A stretch of DNA of 64,000 nt, taken from the NCBI GenBank assembly GCA_903912525.1, contig CAIWHK010000065.1, forward strand, positions 185,679 through 249,678, in the 5' to 3' direction. The notes under the pieces are model-generated. The model saw nothing but the letters and a program-made list of their open reading frames with translations. It did no database searches and was not told the origin of the DNA. Positions 1 through 8,271 of the stretch are shown piece after piece (the stretch's first letter is position 1; every line of letters begins with the position of its first letter). Source of the DNA: an uncultured bacterium. GTDB taxonomy: Bacteria; Krumholzibacteriota; Krumholzibacteriia; LZORAL124-64-63. The position numbers were made by a program, and so were the translations under genes.

Positions 1-372
1 TGGCTGCTGGTGCAGCGCGGCGACTGGCGCGCGGCTGCACCGGTGACACTGCGCATCACGGCGCGCGTGACGCTGCTGACGATGCTCGCTTTCCGCATGC
101 TGCCGGCCGTGTCGCTGCCGCGGGCGCTGGGGTTCAGCCCGACGCTGCGCTTCGTGCTGGTGCTGGCGACCAGCCAGTTGCTGACGTTCCGTCGCCTGTT
201 CACCGACTTCAGGCTGGCGCTGCTCGCGCGCACGCCGCGACGCGTGGGCCCGACCGTGGCGCTGCGCCACGGCGCCACGACCGCCGCGTGGTTCCTGCGC
301 CGCGCCGAGCACGACGCGACGCTGATGAGCGAGGCGCTCGACGCCCGGGGGTTCTTCCTTGATCGCGACTGA
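1..372 (+). CDS. ECF/Cbi-type transporter transmembrane subunit (CbiQ/EcfT-like), 5' end outside window
   Basis: The frame is open from base 1, so the start lies upstream; about 123 C-terminal residues are visible. They contain hydrophobic stretches and near the end a DARGFF sequence, which fits the Ala-Arg-Gly coupling motif that CbiQ/EcfT membrane subunits use to contact the ATPase. The next gene overlaps it by 14 bases and encodes an ABC ATPase, so the two make one energy-coupling-factor importer. The hydrogenase operon beside it and the His-rich ATPase tail make nickel the likeliest cargo (cobalt is the alternative); the substrate component is not in the window. Confidence 0.75.
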   Translation, partial: WLLVQRGDWRAAAPVTLRITARVTLLTMLAFRMLPAVSLPRALGFSPTLRFVLVLATSQLLTFRRLFTDFRLALLARTPRRVGPTVALRHGATTAAWFLRRAEHDATLMSEALDARGFFLDRD

Positions 373-1135
373 AGCACTTCGCCACGACTTCGACGGCCGG
401 CTTTCGCTGGCGGGCATCGACCTGCTGGTGGCTGAAGGCCAGAAGGTGGTCCTGCTGGGCAGCAACGGCTGCGGCAAGTCGACGCTGCTGAAGCTGCTGG
501 CCGGCGTGCTGGCGCCGACGGGCGGGCGCGTGCTGTACGAGGGGCGCGAACTGCAGTCCGGGCTGCGCGACAAGGCGTTCCGCCGGAGGTTCCGCCGCGA
601 GGTGGGGCTGCTGTTCCAGCAGGCCGATGCGATGCTCTTCAACGCGACGGTGCTGGACGAGATCGCCTTCGGGCCGCGGCAGCACGGCCTGGCCGACGCC
701 GAGGACCGCGCCCGCGCCTGGGCGGCGAAGGTGGGGCTCGAGGGTGTGCTCGACCGCGCGCCGTGGACGCTGAGCGCCGGCCAGAAGCAGCTGGTGGGGC
801 TCGCCTCGCTGCTGGTGCTGGACCCGCGGCTGCTGCTGCTGGACGAGCCGGCCGCGGCGCTGGACCCGCGCAGCACCGGCTGGCTGGTCGACTTCCTGCA
901 CGACCTGCCGCAGGCGATGATCATCGCTACCCATAACCTGTCACAGGCCAACGAGTTGGGTGATCGTTGCCTGGTCCTTGGGGAGGACCATGCCCTGCTG
1001 CATGATGGGCCCGTTCCTACCGGCGATGGCCACCAGGACCTTCTGCTGCGGGCCAACCTGTTGCACCGCCACCGGCACACCCATGACGGGGACCCGTTCG
1101 GGCACAGTCATTTCCATGCTCACGACTGGGATTAA
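359..1135 (+). CDS. ECF-type ABC transporter ATPase, probable nickel/cobalt (CbiO/NikO-like)
   Basis: This 258-residue ATPase powers metal uptake through the preceding membrane subunit. It has a Walker A loop (GSNGCGKST, about residues 34-42), an ABC signature (LSAGQKQ, about 138-144), Walker B with catalytic Glu (LLLLDEP) and an H-loop (ATHN). The TTG start at 359 lies within the end of the preceding gene, which implies translational coupling. The last ~25 residues carry seven His (HRHRHTH and HSHFHAHD), an extension not needed for ATPase function that could bind or store metal. A hydrogenase operon starts 185 bases downstream, so nickel is favoured; the substrate is inferred. Confidence 0.85.
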   Translation: MIATEALRHDFDGRLSLAGIDLLVAEGQKVVLLGSNGCGKSTLLKLLAGVLAPTGGRVLYEGRELQSGLRDKAFRRRFRREVGLLFQQADAMLFNATVLDEIAFGPRQHGLADAEDRARAWAAKVGLEGVLDRAPWTLSAGQKQLVGLASLLVLDPRLLLLDEPAAALDPRSTGWLVDFLHDLPQAMIIATHNLSQANELGDRCLVLGEDHALLHDGPVPTGDGHQDLLLRANLLHRHRHTHDGDPFGHSHFHAHDWD

Positions 1136-1198
1136 GGTTCATATCGGTGGGGTTTGCGGCGCCGTAACTTGTTGACAGATTTAGCCTTGATATTTTCC

Positions 1199-1226
1199 TT
1201 GCCAAAACCTGTTTATCAAATAACAT
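1199..1226 (+). promoter_or_regulatory. Candidate promoter of the hydrogenase operon
   Basis: In the A+T-rich gap between the transporter and hydB there is TTGCCA (1199-1204), a 16-base spacer and TAACAT (1221-1226). A further TTGACA lies at 1172-1177. An inverted pair TTGATA (1187-1192) / TATCAA (1214-1219) brackets and overlaps the -35, a position suited to a regulator, but no family can be assigned. The leader to hydB would be about 90 bases. Confidence 0.35.
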
Positions 1227-1319
1227 TTTCAATACGCAACCGGCGTCCGAACATCAATGGATGCCGGCGGCCGTGGCGTGGCGCCCGGTCCGCGCGACCC
1301 AACCACGAGGGGTACACGC

Positions 1320-2342
1320 ATGGCTCAGTATTTCCTGGAGCAGGCGCGGGTCACTGACTTCATCGCCCACCTGCTGGCCCACCACACCGTGTACGCGCCG
1401 CATCATCGCGGGGGACGCTCGTTCGCGTTTGAAAAAACGAGTGACCCCGAGGCGGTCGTGCTCGACTACCCGCGCGTGCTGAATGCCGTGAAGAAGTTCT
1501 TCCTGCCGCCGCGCGAAGTGCTGCTGCATTTCGACCTGACGCGCGACACCGCCGCCGTGCCCAAGGTCGAGCCCATTGACGCCGTCTTCCTGGGCGTACA
1601 CTCGTACGACCTGGCCGCCGTGCGCCGGCTCGACTTCAACTTCAGCACCGGCAACCCTGAGCGGAACTACCTGGTGCGGCGCAAGGGCGCGCGGTTCATC
1701 GGCGTATCGTACGTGCCGGACAAGCACCACTTCGCCGGCTCGGTGGGCATCGATCCCTACGACATGACCGGCTGCGACATGTTCCTGACCAAGCACGCGG
1801 ACGGCTGGATCGTCGACATCCTGACCGGCGAGGGCAGCGAGCTGGCGGCAGGCTTCAAGCTGGAAGCGCATGACGAACCCAAGCCGCGGCGCGCGCACTT
1901 CACGCAGCACGTCTTCGTGCCGCAGGCGCGCCTCGGCCAGGTGATGGAAGCCAGCTACGACCACCCGGTCTGGAACGAGACCGCCGAGACCTGCCTAAGC
2001 TGCGGCACCTGCAATCTTGTCTGCCCGACGTGCTACTGCTTCAACGTCGAGGAAAGCGTCGGCATCGACTGCACCAACGGCCACCGCGAGCGCTCGTGGG
2101 ACGGCTGCATGCTGCGCGGTTTCACCGAAGTGGCCGGCGGCGAGGTGTTCCGCGAGAAGGTCGCGGCCCGCCAGCGGCACCGCGTCTACCGCAAGTTCAA
2201 GTACATCAGCGACGTGACCGGGCAGCCGTGGTGCGTCGGGTGCGGGCGCTGCACCGCCTCGTGCACGGCGAAGATCAGCATCGTCGAGATCGTCAACCGG
2301 CTCATCCGCGATTCCGAGCGCGACGAGAGCATCCTGACCTGA
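1320..2342 (+). CDS. hydB: [NiFe] hydrogenase group 3b, beta subunit (iron-sulfur electron carrier)
   Basis: The 340-residue product is the ferredoxin-like subunit that passes electrons between the small subunit and the flavin subunit in cytoplasmic NAD(P)-linked sulfhydrogenases. The C-terminal third has two [4Fe-4S] motifs of the CxxCxxCxxxC type (CLSCGTCNLVC and CVGCGRCTASC), as in the HydB/AsrA family. The frame is open back to 1257, but ATG 1320 is chosen because GAGGGG lies just upstream and MAQYFLEQ is a family-like start. It is the first of four co-directional genes in the order beta-gamma-delta-alpha, the order of the Pyrococcus hydBGDA operon. Confidence 0.9.
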   Translation: MAQYFLEQARVTDFIAHLLAHHTVYAPHHRGGRSFAFEKTSDPEAVVLDYPRVLNAVKKFFLPPREVLLHFDLTRDTAAVPKVEPIDAVFLGVHSYDLAAVRRLDFNFSTGNPERNYLVRRKGARFIGVSYVPDKHHFAGSVGIDPYDMTGCDMFLTKHADGWIVDILTGEGSELAAGFKLEAHDEPKPRRAHFTQHVFVPQARLGQVMEASYDHPVWNETAETCLSCGTCNLVCPTCYCFNVEESVGIDCTNGHRERSWDGCMLRGFTEVAGGEVFREKVAARQRHRVYRKFKYISDVTGQPWCVGCGRCTASCTAKISIVEIVNRLIRDSERDESILT

Positions 2343-2386
2343 ACCGCGATCGCCGGCGCTGCCGGCGGGACGGGGGAGACCGGAGC

Positions 2387-3238
2387 ATGGAACAGCAGAC
2401 GCAGTTTTCCGGCGCCGAGCCCAGGGAACTCTACCTGCCCGAGATGGCGACCATCACCGAGGTGCGCCGCCTGACAGATCTGGAGACGCTCTACACCGTC
2501 GAGCTGCCCGGCGGCCGCGAACTGGGCCACAAGCCGGGGCAGTTCGTCGAGGTCTCGCTGTACGGCATCGGCGAGGCGCCGTTCTCGATCTCGTCATCGC
2601 CGACGCGGCGCGGCAGCTTCGAACTGGGCGTCCGCCGCGTGGGGCAGCTGACCGAGGTGCTGGCCGGCTACGTGCCGGGGCGCAAGATCGGCATCCGCGG
2701 GCCGTTCGGCAACGGCATCGACGTCTCGAAGTTCACGGGCAAGGACGTGCTGATCATCGCGGGCGGCATCGGGCTGGTGCCGATGCGATCGATGATCAAC
2801 TACGTGCTGGACCGGCGCGACGAGTTCGGCCGCCTCATCATCTGCTACGGCAGCCGCAGCGACAGCGAACTGCTGTTCCCCGACGAACTGGCCGCCTGGG
2901 AAAAGGACCCGCGCGTGGAATACCACGTGACGGTCGACCGCGGCACCGAGGGGTGGACCGGGCGCACCGGCGTCATCACCACGCTGTTGCCGGGCCTGGC
3001 GCTGGACCTGCCGAACACGGTGGCCTGCATCTGCGGCCCGCCGGTGATGTACCGCTTCGTGGTGATGGCCCTGCGCGGGCGCGGGCTGCCCGACCAGAAC
3101 GTGTACATGTCTCTGGAGCGGCGCATGAAGTGCGGCGTGGGCAAGTGCGGCCACTGCCAGATCAACCACACGTACGTGTGCCAGGACGGGCCGGTCTACA
3201 ACCTGCCCGACATCGCCAAGCTGCGGGAGGCCCTGTGA
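2387..3238 (+). CDS. hydG: [NiFe] hydrogenase group 3b, gamma subunit (FAD/NAD(P)-binding reductase)
   Basis: The 283-residue flavoprotein belongs to the ferredoxin-NADP reductase superfamily (AsrB/PyrK-like). It has an FAD-binding stretch (PFSISSSP), a nucleotide-binding segment (IIAGGIGLVPMRSM) and near the C terminus a [2Fe-2S] motif of CGVGKCGHC plus a later Cys. It would exchange hydride with NAD(P). The long open frame runs far upstream in an overlapping register; ATG 2387 was chosen because a GGGGGAGAC/GGAG purine run precedes it and the family domain begins there. Its stop codon shares a base with the start of hydD. Confidence 0.9.
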   Translation: MEQQTQFSGAEPRELYLPEMATITEVRRLTDLETLYTVELPGGRELGHKPGQFVEVSLYGIGEAPFSISSSPTRRGSFELGVRRVGQLTEVLAGYVPGRKIGIRGPFGNGIDVSKFTGKDVLIIAGGIGLVPMRSMINYVLDRRDEFGRLIICYGSRSDSELLFPDELAAWEKDPRVEYHVTVDRGTEGWTGRTGVITTLLPGLALDLPNTVACICGPPVMYRFVVMALRGRGLPDQNVYMSLERRMKCGVGKCGHCQINHTYVCQDGPVYNLPDIAKLREAL

Positions 3239-4020
3239 TGGCGAAACCCAATGTCACGGCCAAACCCTCTGCGACAAAGAAACCAAGGGTGGCGATCTTC
3301 GACTTCACCGGCTGCGAAGGCTGCGAATTGAACCAGCTGAACTTCGAGGACCAGCTGCTGGACATCCTGGCGCAGGTGGACATCGTCGAGTGGCGCGAGG
3401 CCATGGACGACAAGGCGGAAGAGTACGACATCGCGTTCGTCGAGGGGGCGCTGTCGACGCCCGACTGCATCAAGCGCATCCACGACATCCGCCGACGCAC
3501 AAAGGTGCTGGTGGCGCTGGGCGCCTGCGCGGTGGACGGCGGCGTCAACGCGATCAAGAACCTGCACCCGATCGAGGAGGTGCGCGCGACCGTCTACGGC
3601 AAGGACCAGTACCTGTTCCCGACGCTGCCGGCGCTGCCCCTGTCGGCCGTGGTGAAGGTGGACCACAACGTGCGCGGCTGCCCGATGACGCAGGCCGAGT
3701 TCCTGCGCCTGTTCACCTCCCTGGTGATGGGCAAGCAGTTCGACGAGCCCGACCTGGCCGTGTGCGTCGAGTGCAAGCTGAACGAGAACGAGTGCGTGTA
3801 CGAGCGCGGCATGATCTGCCTGGGGCCGGTCACGCGCGCGGGCTGCAACTCGCACTGCACGAACTTCGGCCAGTACTGCATCGGCTGCCGCGGGCTGGTC
3901 TCGGAGCCGAACCTGAAGGGCATGAACGAGGTGCTGACGTCGCACGGCCTGGCCGTGGACGAGGCGTGGAAGCGCCTGCAGCTCTACAACGCGTACCGCC
4001 TCCAGGGGGTCAGGGCATGA
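3238..4020 (+). CDS. hydD: [NiFe] hydrogenase group 3b, small (delta) subunit
   Basis: The 260-residue small subunit carries the iron-sulfur wire to the nickel site. The proximal cluster ligands are seen as TGCEGCELN near residue 23, GACAVDGG and RGCPMTQAE; further clusters are bound by CVECKLNENEC and a C-rich stretch ending in CIGCRG. There is no Tat signal, so the enzyme is cytoplasmic, as expected for group 3. The ATG overlaps the hydG stop by one base and the C terminus overlaps hydA by four, so the four subunits are translationally coupled. A 15-20 residue Lys/Thr/Ala-rich leader precedes the fold. Confidence 0.92.
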   Translation: MAKPNVTAKPSATKKPRVAIFDFTGCEGCELNQLNFEDQLLDILAQVDIVEWREAMDDKAEEYDIAFVEGALSTPDCIKRIHDIRRRTKVLVALGACAVDGGVNAIKNLHPIEEVRATVYGKDQYLFPTLPALPLSAVVKVDHNVRGCPMTQAEFLRLFTSLVMGKQFDEPDLAVCVECKLNENECVYERGMICLGPVTRAGCNSHCTNFGQYCIGCRGLVSEPNLKGMNEVLTSHGLAVDEAWKRLQLYNAYRLQGVRA

Positions 4021-5339
4021 GCAGGGACCTGGGACTCGAAAACCTGGACATCAACGTCAAGCACCTGACCCGCGTCGAAGGCCACGGCAACATCGTCGTC
4101 GACATGAAGAACGGCGTGCTGCACAAGGCCCAGCTCGACATCGTCGAGGCGCCGCGCTACTTCGAGGCCCTGCTGAAGGGCCGCAGTTTCCACGAGGCGG
4201 CCATCATCACCTCGCGCATCTGCGGCATCTGCTCGCTGGGGCACCAGTTGACGTCGCTGAAGGCCACCGAGCAGGCCCTGGGCCTGGCGGTGACCGAGCA
4301 GACGGTGTTGCTGCGGAAGCTGCTGATCCACGGCGCGACGCTGCAGTCGAACGTGCTGCACGCCTACTTCCTGGCGGCGCCGGACTTCCTGAAGGTGGGC
4401 TCGGTCATCCCGCTGGTGGCGACGCACCCGGACGTCGTGTTGCGCGCGCTGCGGATGAAGAAGCTGGCCAACGACATCGGCGACGCCGTGGGCGGCCGCG
4501 CGGTGCACCCGATTACGTGCGTGCCGGGCGGGTTCACGCACGTGCCGTCGGTCGAGACGCTGCGGTTGCTGCGCGGCAAGCTGGTCGAGTCGATGGTGCC
4601 CGACTGGCTGGCCACCGTCGAGACGATGAAGGCGCTGGCGGGGGCCATCCCCGTGTTCGAGCGGCCGACCGAGTACATCTCGCTGCGCAATGACCACGAC
4701 TACGCGCTGTACGACGGCGACATCTGCAGCAGCGATGCTGGTTGCGTGCCCGACAGCGAGTACCGGCGCATGACCAACGAGTTCATCGTGCCGCACAGCT
4801 CGAGCAAGCACTGCAAGGTCAGCCGCTCCAGCTACATGGTGGGCGCGCTGGCCCGCTGGAACAACAACCACGACAAGCTGTGCCCCGAGGCGCTTCAGGC
4901 CGCCGCGACGCTGGGCCTGAAGCCCGGCTGCGCGAACCCGTACATGAACACGGTGGCGCAGGTGGTCGAGGCCGGGCACTGCGCGCTGGACGCCGTGGCC
5001 ATCATCGACAAGCTGCTGGAGATGGGTCCGCGGTACGAGAAGCCGAACCAGGAGCCGACGCAGTACGGCACCGGCATCGGCTCGACCGAGGTGCCGCGCG
5101 GCATCCTGTACCACGAGTACACGTACGACCGGCAGGCGCGCATCGTGAAGGCCAACTGCATCATCCCGACGGGGCAGAACCTGGCCAACATCGACGACGA
5201 CATGAAGAAGCTGGTGCCCGAGGTCGTGGCGACGAAGTCGAAGGAAGAGATCACCTCGTGGCTGGAGATGCTGGTGCGGGCCTACGACCCGTGCATCAGC
5301 TGCTCGGTGCACATGCTGGACGTCGAGTTCCTGGAGTAG
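4017..5339 (+). CDS. hydA: [NiFe] hydrogenase group 3b, large catalytic (alpha) subunit
   Basis: The 440-residue catalytic subunit binds the Ni-Fe(CN)2CO centre. The L1 motif RICGICSLGH sits near residue 65 and the C-terminal motif DPCISCSVH supplies the other two nickel-ligating cysteines. After that His there is an eight-residue tail (MLDVEFLE), the kind of peptide removed by a dedicated endopeptidase once nickel is inserted; that protease is the next gene. The motif spacing and the hydBGD partners place it in the bidirectional NAD(P)-linked group 3b rather than the F420 (3a) or Hox (3d) groups. Confidence 0.93.
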   Translation: MSRDLGLENLDINVKHLTRVEGHGNIVVDMKNGVLHKAQLDIVEAPRYFEALLKGRSFHEAAIITSRICGICSLGHQLTSLKATEQALGLAVTEQTVLLRKLLIHGATLQSNVLHAYFLAAPDFLKVGSVIPLVATHPDVVLRALRMKKLANDIGDAVGGRAVHPITCVPGGFTHVPSVETLRLLRGKLVESMVPDWLATVETMKALAGAIPVFERPTEYISLRNDHDYALYDGDICSSDAGCVPDSEYRRMTNEFIVPHSSSKHCKVSRSSYMVGALARWNNNHDKLCPEALQAAATLGLKPGCANPYMNTVAQVVEAGHCALDAVAIIDKLLEMGPRYEKPNQEPTQYGTGIGSTEVPRGILYHEYTYDRQARIVKANCIIPTGQNLANIDDDMKKLVPEVVATKSKEEITSWLEMLVRAYDPCISCSVHMLDVEFLE

Positions 5340-5344
5340 GGGCG

Positions 5345-5806
5345 TTGAAGGTCATCGCGGTGGGCAACGCGTTCTACGGGGACGACGGCGTGGGGGCCGC
5401 CGTGCTGGCGGGGCTTGCCGGCGTGGGGCGCGAAGGCGATGCCCCGCCGTGGGAATTGGTGGACCTCGGGACCGATGCACTGGCACTGCTCGAACACCTT
5501 GAGCCGGGGCGCGTGAACATCGTCGTCGACGCCGCCCGCATGGGCCTGGAGCCGGGCGCCGTGGCTGTGTTTGCGCCCGACGAAGTGAAGGTCCGCATCC
5601 TGGGCGACGGGCTGTCGCTGCACGGGCTGGGGTTGGCCGAGGCATTCGGCCTGGCGCAGCGGCTGGGGAAGATGCCGGCCGAAGTGCTGGTGATCGGCGT
5701 GGAGCCGGCGCAGGTCGCCGTCGGCGAGGGACTCTCGGACGCGGTGGCGGCGGCGGTGCCCCGCGTGATCGATATCATCCAAGCGGAGGTCTTGCGCCAT
5801 GCGTGA
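5345..5806 (+). CDS. Hydrogenase maturation protease (HycI/HyaD family)
   Basis: The 153-residue protein begins VIAVGNAFYGDDGVGAAV, the nickel-recognition GN...D..G signature of [NiFe]-hydrogenase large-subunit endopeptidases. It should cut the eight-residue tail off HydA after the last Cys-x-x-His. It starts with TTG five bases after hydA, so it is co-translated with its substrate. Length matches the family (about 150-165). It overlaps the following response regulator by eight bases, which ties the regulator to the same transcript. Confidence 0.9.
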   Translation: MKVIAVGNAFYGDDGVGAAVLAGLAGVGREGDAPPWELVDLGTDALALLEHLEPGRVNIVVDAARMGLEPGAVAVFAPDEVKVRILGDGLSLHGLGLAEAFGLAQRLGKMPAEVLVIGVEPAQVAVGEGLSDAVAAAVPRVIDIIQAEVLRHA

Positions 5807-6194
5807 ACGGACCGTGCTGGTCATCGACGACGACATCGACCTGGTGGAGATCATCCGGGTGACGCTCGAGCGCGAGAAGCTGCGGGTGATCGACGCCCAG
5901 AACGGCGAGCGCGGCTTCGCCCTGGCGGTGGAGCAGCAGCCCGACCTGATCCTGCTGGACGTGATGATGGGCACCCTGGACGAGGGCTTCCAGGTGGCCT
6001 ACCGCCTGCGCAGCGAACCCTTGACGGCTGAGACGCCGATCATCATGCTGTCGGCCGTGGGTGAGCGCACCGGTTTCGCGTTCGACAAGGACAAGGACGC
6101 GAACTTCCTGCCGGTGAACGAGTTCATCGAGAAGCCGATCAGCCCGCGGAAGCTGGTCGACCTGGTGAGGCGGCACCTGCCGACCACCAACTAA
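5799..6194 (+). CDS. Single-domain response regulator
   Basis: This 131-residue protein is a receiver domain only. It has the acidic pair (VIDDDID), the phospho-accepting Asp (LLLDVMMG, near residue 51) and a conserved Lys near the end (FIEKPI). There is no DNA-binding or enzymatic output, so it must act by protein contact or phosphorelay. It starts inside the hydrogenase-protease gene and is followed after 27 bases by a histidine kinase, its probable partner. The stretch between the conserved Thr/Ser and the Lys is longer than usual (DKDKDANFLPVNE). Confidence 0.9.
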   Translation: MRERTVLVIDDDIDLVEIIRVTLEREKLRVIDAQNGERGFALAVEQQPDLILLDVMMGTLDEGFQVAYRLRSEPLTAETPIIMLSAVGERTGFAFDKDKDANFLPVNEFIEKPISPRKLVDLVRRHLPTTN

Positions 6195-6221
6195 CTCCCC
6201 TCAACCCCCGGGGGGCGACGT

Positions 6222-7595
6222 TTGCGGCCGGACCTGATCCTGACGCCCGAAGCCTCCCTGTTCGTCTCGGCGACGTCCCTGCGCCATCGTCTGGAATGGT
6301 TCAACCGGCTGCGCTGGGGCGCGGCCGGCCTGCTGGTGACGGCGGTGGCGGTGCTCGGTTCGGTCACGCGCATCCCGCTGCCGGTGGCGCCCCTGCTGGC
6401 GGTGGCCGGCGCGCTGGCGCTCATGAACCTGGGCTACGTCGTCCGCAACCGCATCTTCCCGGCCCGCGCCATCCGCACCGAGATCCGCATCGTCAAGCTG
6501 GAGATGGCCTGCGACCTGGTGCTGCTGACGCTGGTGCTGAACCTGACCGGCGGCGTCGAGAATCCCTTCCTGTACGTCTACGTGCTGCACGTGGTGATCG
6601 CGGCGCTGCTGTTCAAGGGGCGCGAGATCTTCCTGATCGCGTGGTTGGCGATCGGCCTGTTCACGGCGGCCATCACCGGCGAGCACTTCGGCTGGCTGCC
6701 GCACCACCACCTGCTGGGCGCCAGCACGCTGACGCACGAGCTGCGCTACATCGGGGCCACACTGGCCTCGTTCTGGTTCGTGATGCTCAGCGGCGCCTTC
6801 GTCAGCGCCTCGATCATGCGCCACAACCGGGCCATCAAGGACGAGCTGGTGGCGCGTCAGGGCGAGTTGATGGCGGCCGACAAGGCCATGATCGACTTCT
6901 TCCGCTTCGTCACGCACGAGATCAAGTCGCCCATCGGCACGGCGCGCAGCGCCATCGAAACCGCCGTCGACATGCAGGGCGAGGCGCTCGACCCGGGCGC
7001 GCGCGACATGCTGGACCGCGCCTCGCGGCGGCTGGAGCAGGCCACCGATATCGTCAAGGACCTGGCCGACCTGACGCGCACGGGTGTGCTGCGGCACGAG
7101 CCGCCGCAGCCGGTCGACCTGGCGGCGCTGGCCACGCGCATCGTGGACGAGCAGCGCGAGTTGGCCGCGGCGACCGGGCAGCAGCTGGAGGTGGTCGCGC
7201 CGGCCGGTCACGTCACGATCAGCACCAGCGCCGCGGCACTGGGCAAGATCCTGGGCAACCTCGTCAACAATGCCGTGCGCTACAACCGTGACGGCGGTCC
7301 GGTCACGGTGACGGTGACGCCGCTGCGCGACGGCGCGCGCATCGAGGTGATGGACGAGGGCATCGGCATCGCGCCCGAAGACCAGGCCCGCGTCTTCGAC
7401 GAGTTCTACCGCACGGCCGCGGCGCAGAAAAAGAGCTCGCTGGGCACGGGACTGGGCCTGCCGATCGTGCACCGGCTGGTGCACGAGCTGGGCGGGGCCG
7501 TGGTGCTGGCGAGCGTGGTCGGGCAGGGCACGAAAGTGACGGTCGAGTTGCCGATGGCGCCGCCGTCCGGCATCGGCGACGGAGGGACAGCGTGA
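6222..7595 (+). CDS. Membrane sensor histidine kinase with RegB/PrrB-type GGxxNPF motif
   Basis: The 457-residue kinase has about six membrane segments in residues 30-200, a phospho-accepting His at about 232 (THEIKSP), an N-box (NLVNNAVRYN), a G1 box (DEGIGI) and a G2 box (GTGLGLPI). The loop GGVENPF at 110-116 matches the GGxxNPF heptapeptide of RegB/PrrB kinases, which read the quinone redox state. It starts at a TTG after a G-rich Shine-Dalgarno-like run. Placement behind the hydrogenase operon suggests redox control of hydrogenase or of the whole island; this is inference. Confidence 0.88.
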   Translation: MRPDLILTPEASLFVSATSLRHRLEWFNRLRWGAAGLLVTAVAVLGSVTRIPLPVAPLLAVAGALALMNLGYVVRNRIFPARAIRTEIRIVKLEMACDLVLLTLVLNLTGGVENPFLYVYVLHVVIAALLFKGREIFLIAWLAIGLFTAAITGEHFGWLPHHHLLGASTLTHELRYIGATLASFWFVMLSGAFVSASIMRHNRAIKDELVARQGELMAADKAMIDFFRFVTHEIKSPIGTARSAIETAVDMQGEALDPGARDMLDRASRRLEQATDIVKDLADLTRTGVLRHEPPQPVDLAALATRIVDEQRELAAATGQQLEVVAPAGHVTISTSAAALGKILGNLVNNAVRYNRDGGPVTVTVTPLRDGARIEVMDEGIGIAPEDQARVFDEFYRTAAAQKKSSLGTGLGLPIVHRLVHELGGAVVLASVVGQGTKVTVELPMAPPSGIGDGGTA

Positions 7596-8071
7596 ACGAC
7601 AGGATCGAGTGCGGCGGCCTGACGCGGCGGAGCGACCTCTGCCTGATCGAGCTGCGGGGATTCCCGCAACTGGCCGGCCATCGCACCCATGTGCTGGAGC
7701 AGTTCGGGATGTTCCGCATCCCCATCTGCTACCTGGTCGTCAGCTGGGACGCCGACGACTCGGAGAACCTGAGCATCTGCCTGTCGCTGGCCGACCTGGC
7801 GCGCGCCGAGCCGTTGCTGGCCGCGGCCTCGACGCAGTTGAACCCGCGGCGTGTGGTCACCACGCAACCGGTGAGCATCCTGACCGTGTATGGGCCGCAC
7901 TTCATGGAGCGCACGGGGCTGGCCAACGAGTTCATCGCGGCGCTGGCGGACAACAAGCTGGATGTGCTGTCGATCTGTTCGTCGATCAGCAGCGTTTCGT
8001 TCGTGGTGCGGGGGGAGCAGGAGCACGACGTGGTGCGGGCGCTGTCGCAGAGGTTCGAGTGGCCGGAGTGA
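7592..8071 (+). CDS. ACT-domain protein, probably tandem ACT (aspartokinase-like regulatory fold)
   Basis: The 159-residue protein has no catalytic domain. The C-terminal part (VSILTVYGPHFMERTG ... LDVLSICSSISSVSFVVR) resembles the ACT domains of aspartate kinases, with the typical IxxSSISxxSFxV strand; the N-terminal half (LCLIELRG ... LSICLSLADL) looks like a second ACT. It overlaps the kinase gene by four bases (GTG start), so it belongs to the RR-HK transcript. It may bind an amino acid or act as an adaptor for the two-component pair; the ligand is not visible. Confidence 0.7.
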   Translation: MNDRIECGGLTRRSDLCLIELRGFPQLAGHRTHVLEQFGMFRIPICYLVVSWDADDSENLSICLSLADLARAEPLLAAASTQLNPRRVVTTQPVSILTVYGPHFMERTGLANEFIAALADNKLDVLSICSSISSVSFVVRGEQEHDVVRALSQRFEWPE

Positions 8072-8083
8072 GGGGATGCCGGC

Positions 8084-8101
8084 ACTTGCGCCGGCGCAAG
8101 T
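8084..8101. repeat. Dispersed palindrome, copy 1 (full 18 bp)
   Basis: ACTTGCGCCGGCGCAAGT, a perfect dyad, 13 bases after the ACT-domain gene and in the 200-base gap before the next co-directional gene. No T-tract follows, so it is not an obvious intrinsic terminator. The rest of the gap holds a short GAGGA/TCCTC hairpin but no clear promoter. Confidence 0.9.
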
Positions 8102-8271
8102 CGTACCCTTTGCAAAATCCTTCCAGCCGAAAACGCGATGGTCGCCTCAACGACCGCCGTTCGGTGATTTCAGAGGAACCTCCTCGGGTTTATGTTGTAC
8201 ACAGGCCCTCGCCCCGGCGGGCGCCGGCCCGGACCCGCCCATCCGTGACCCCATTTTGAAGAGGCGCCATC

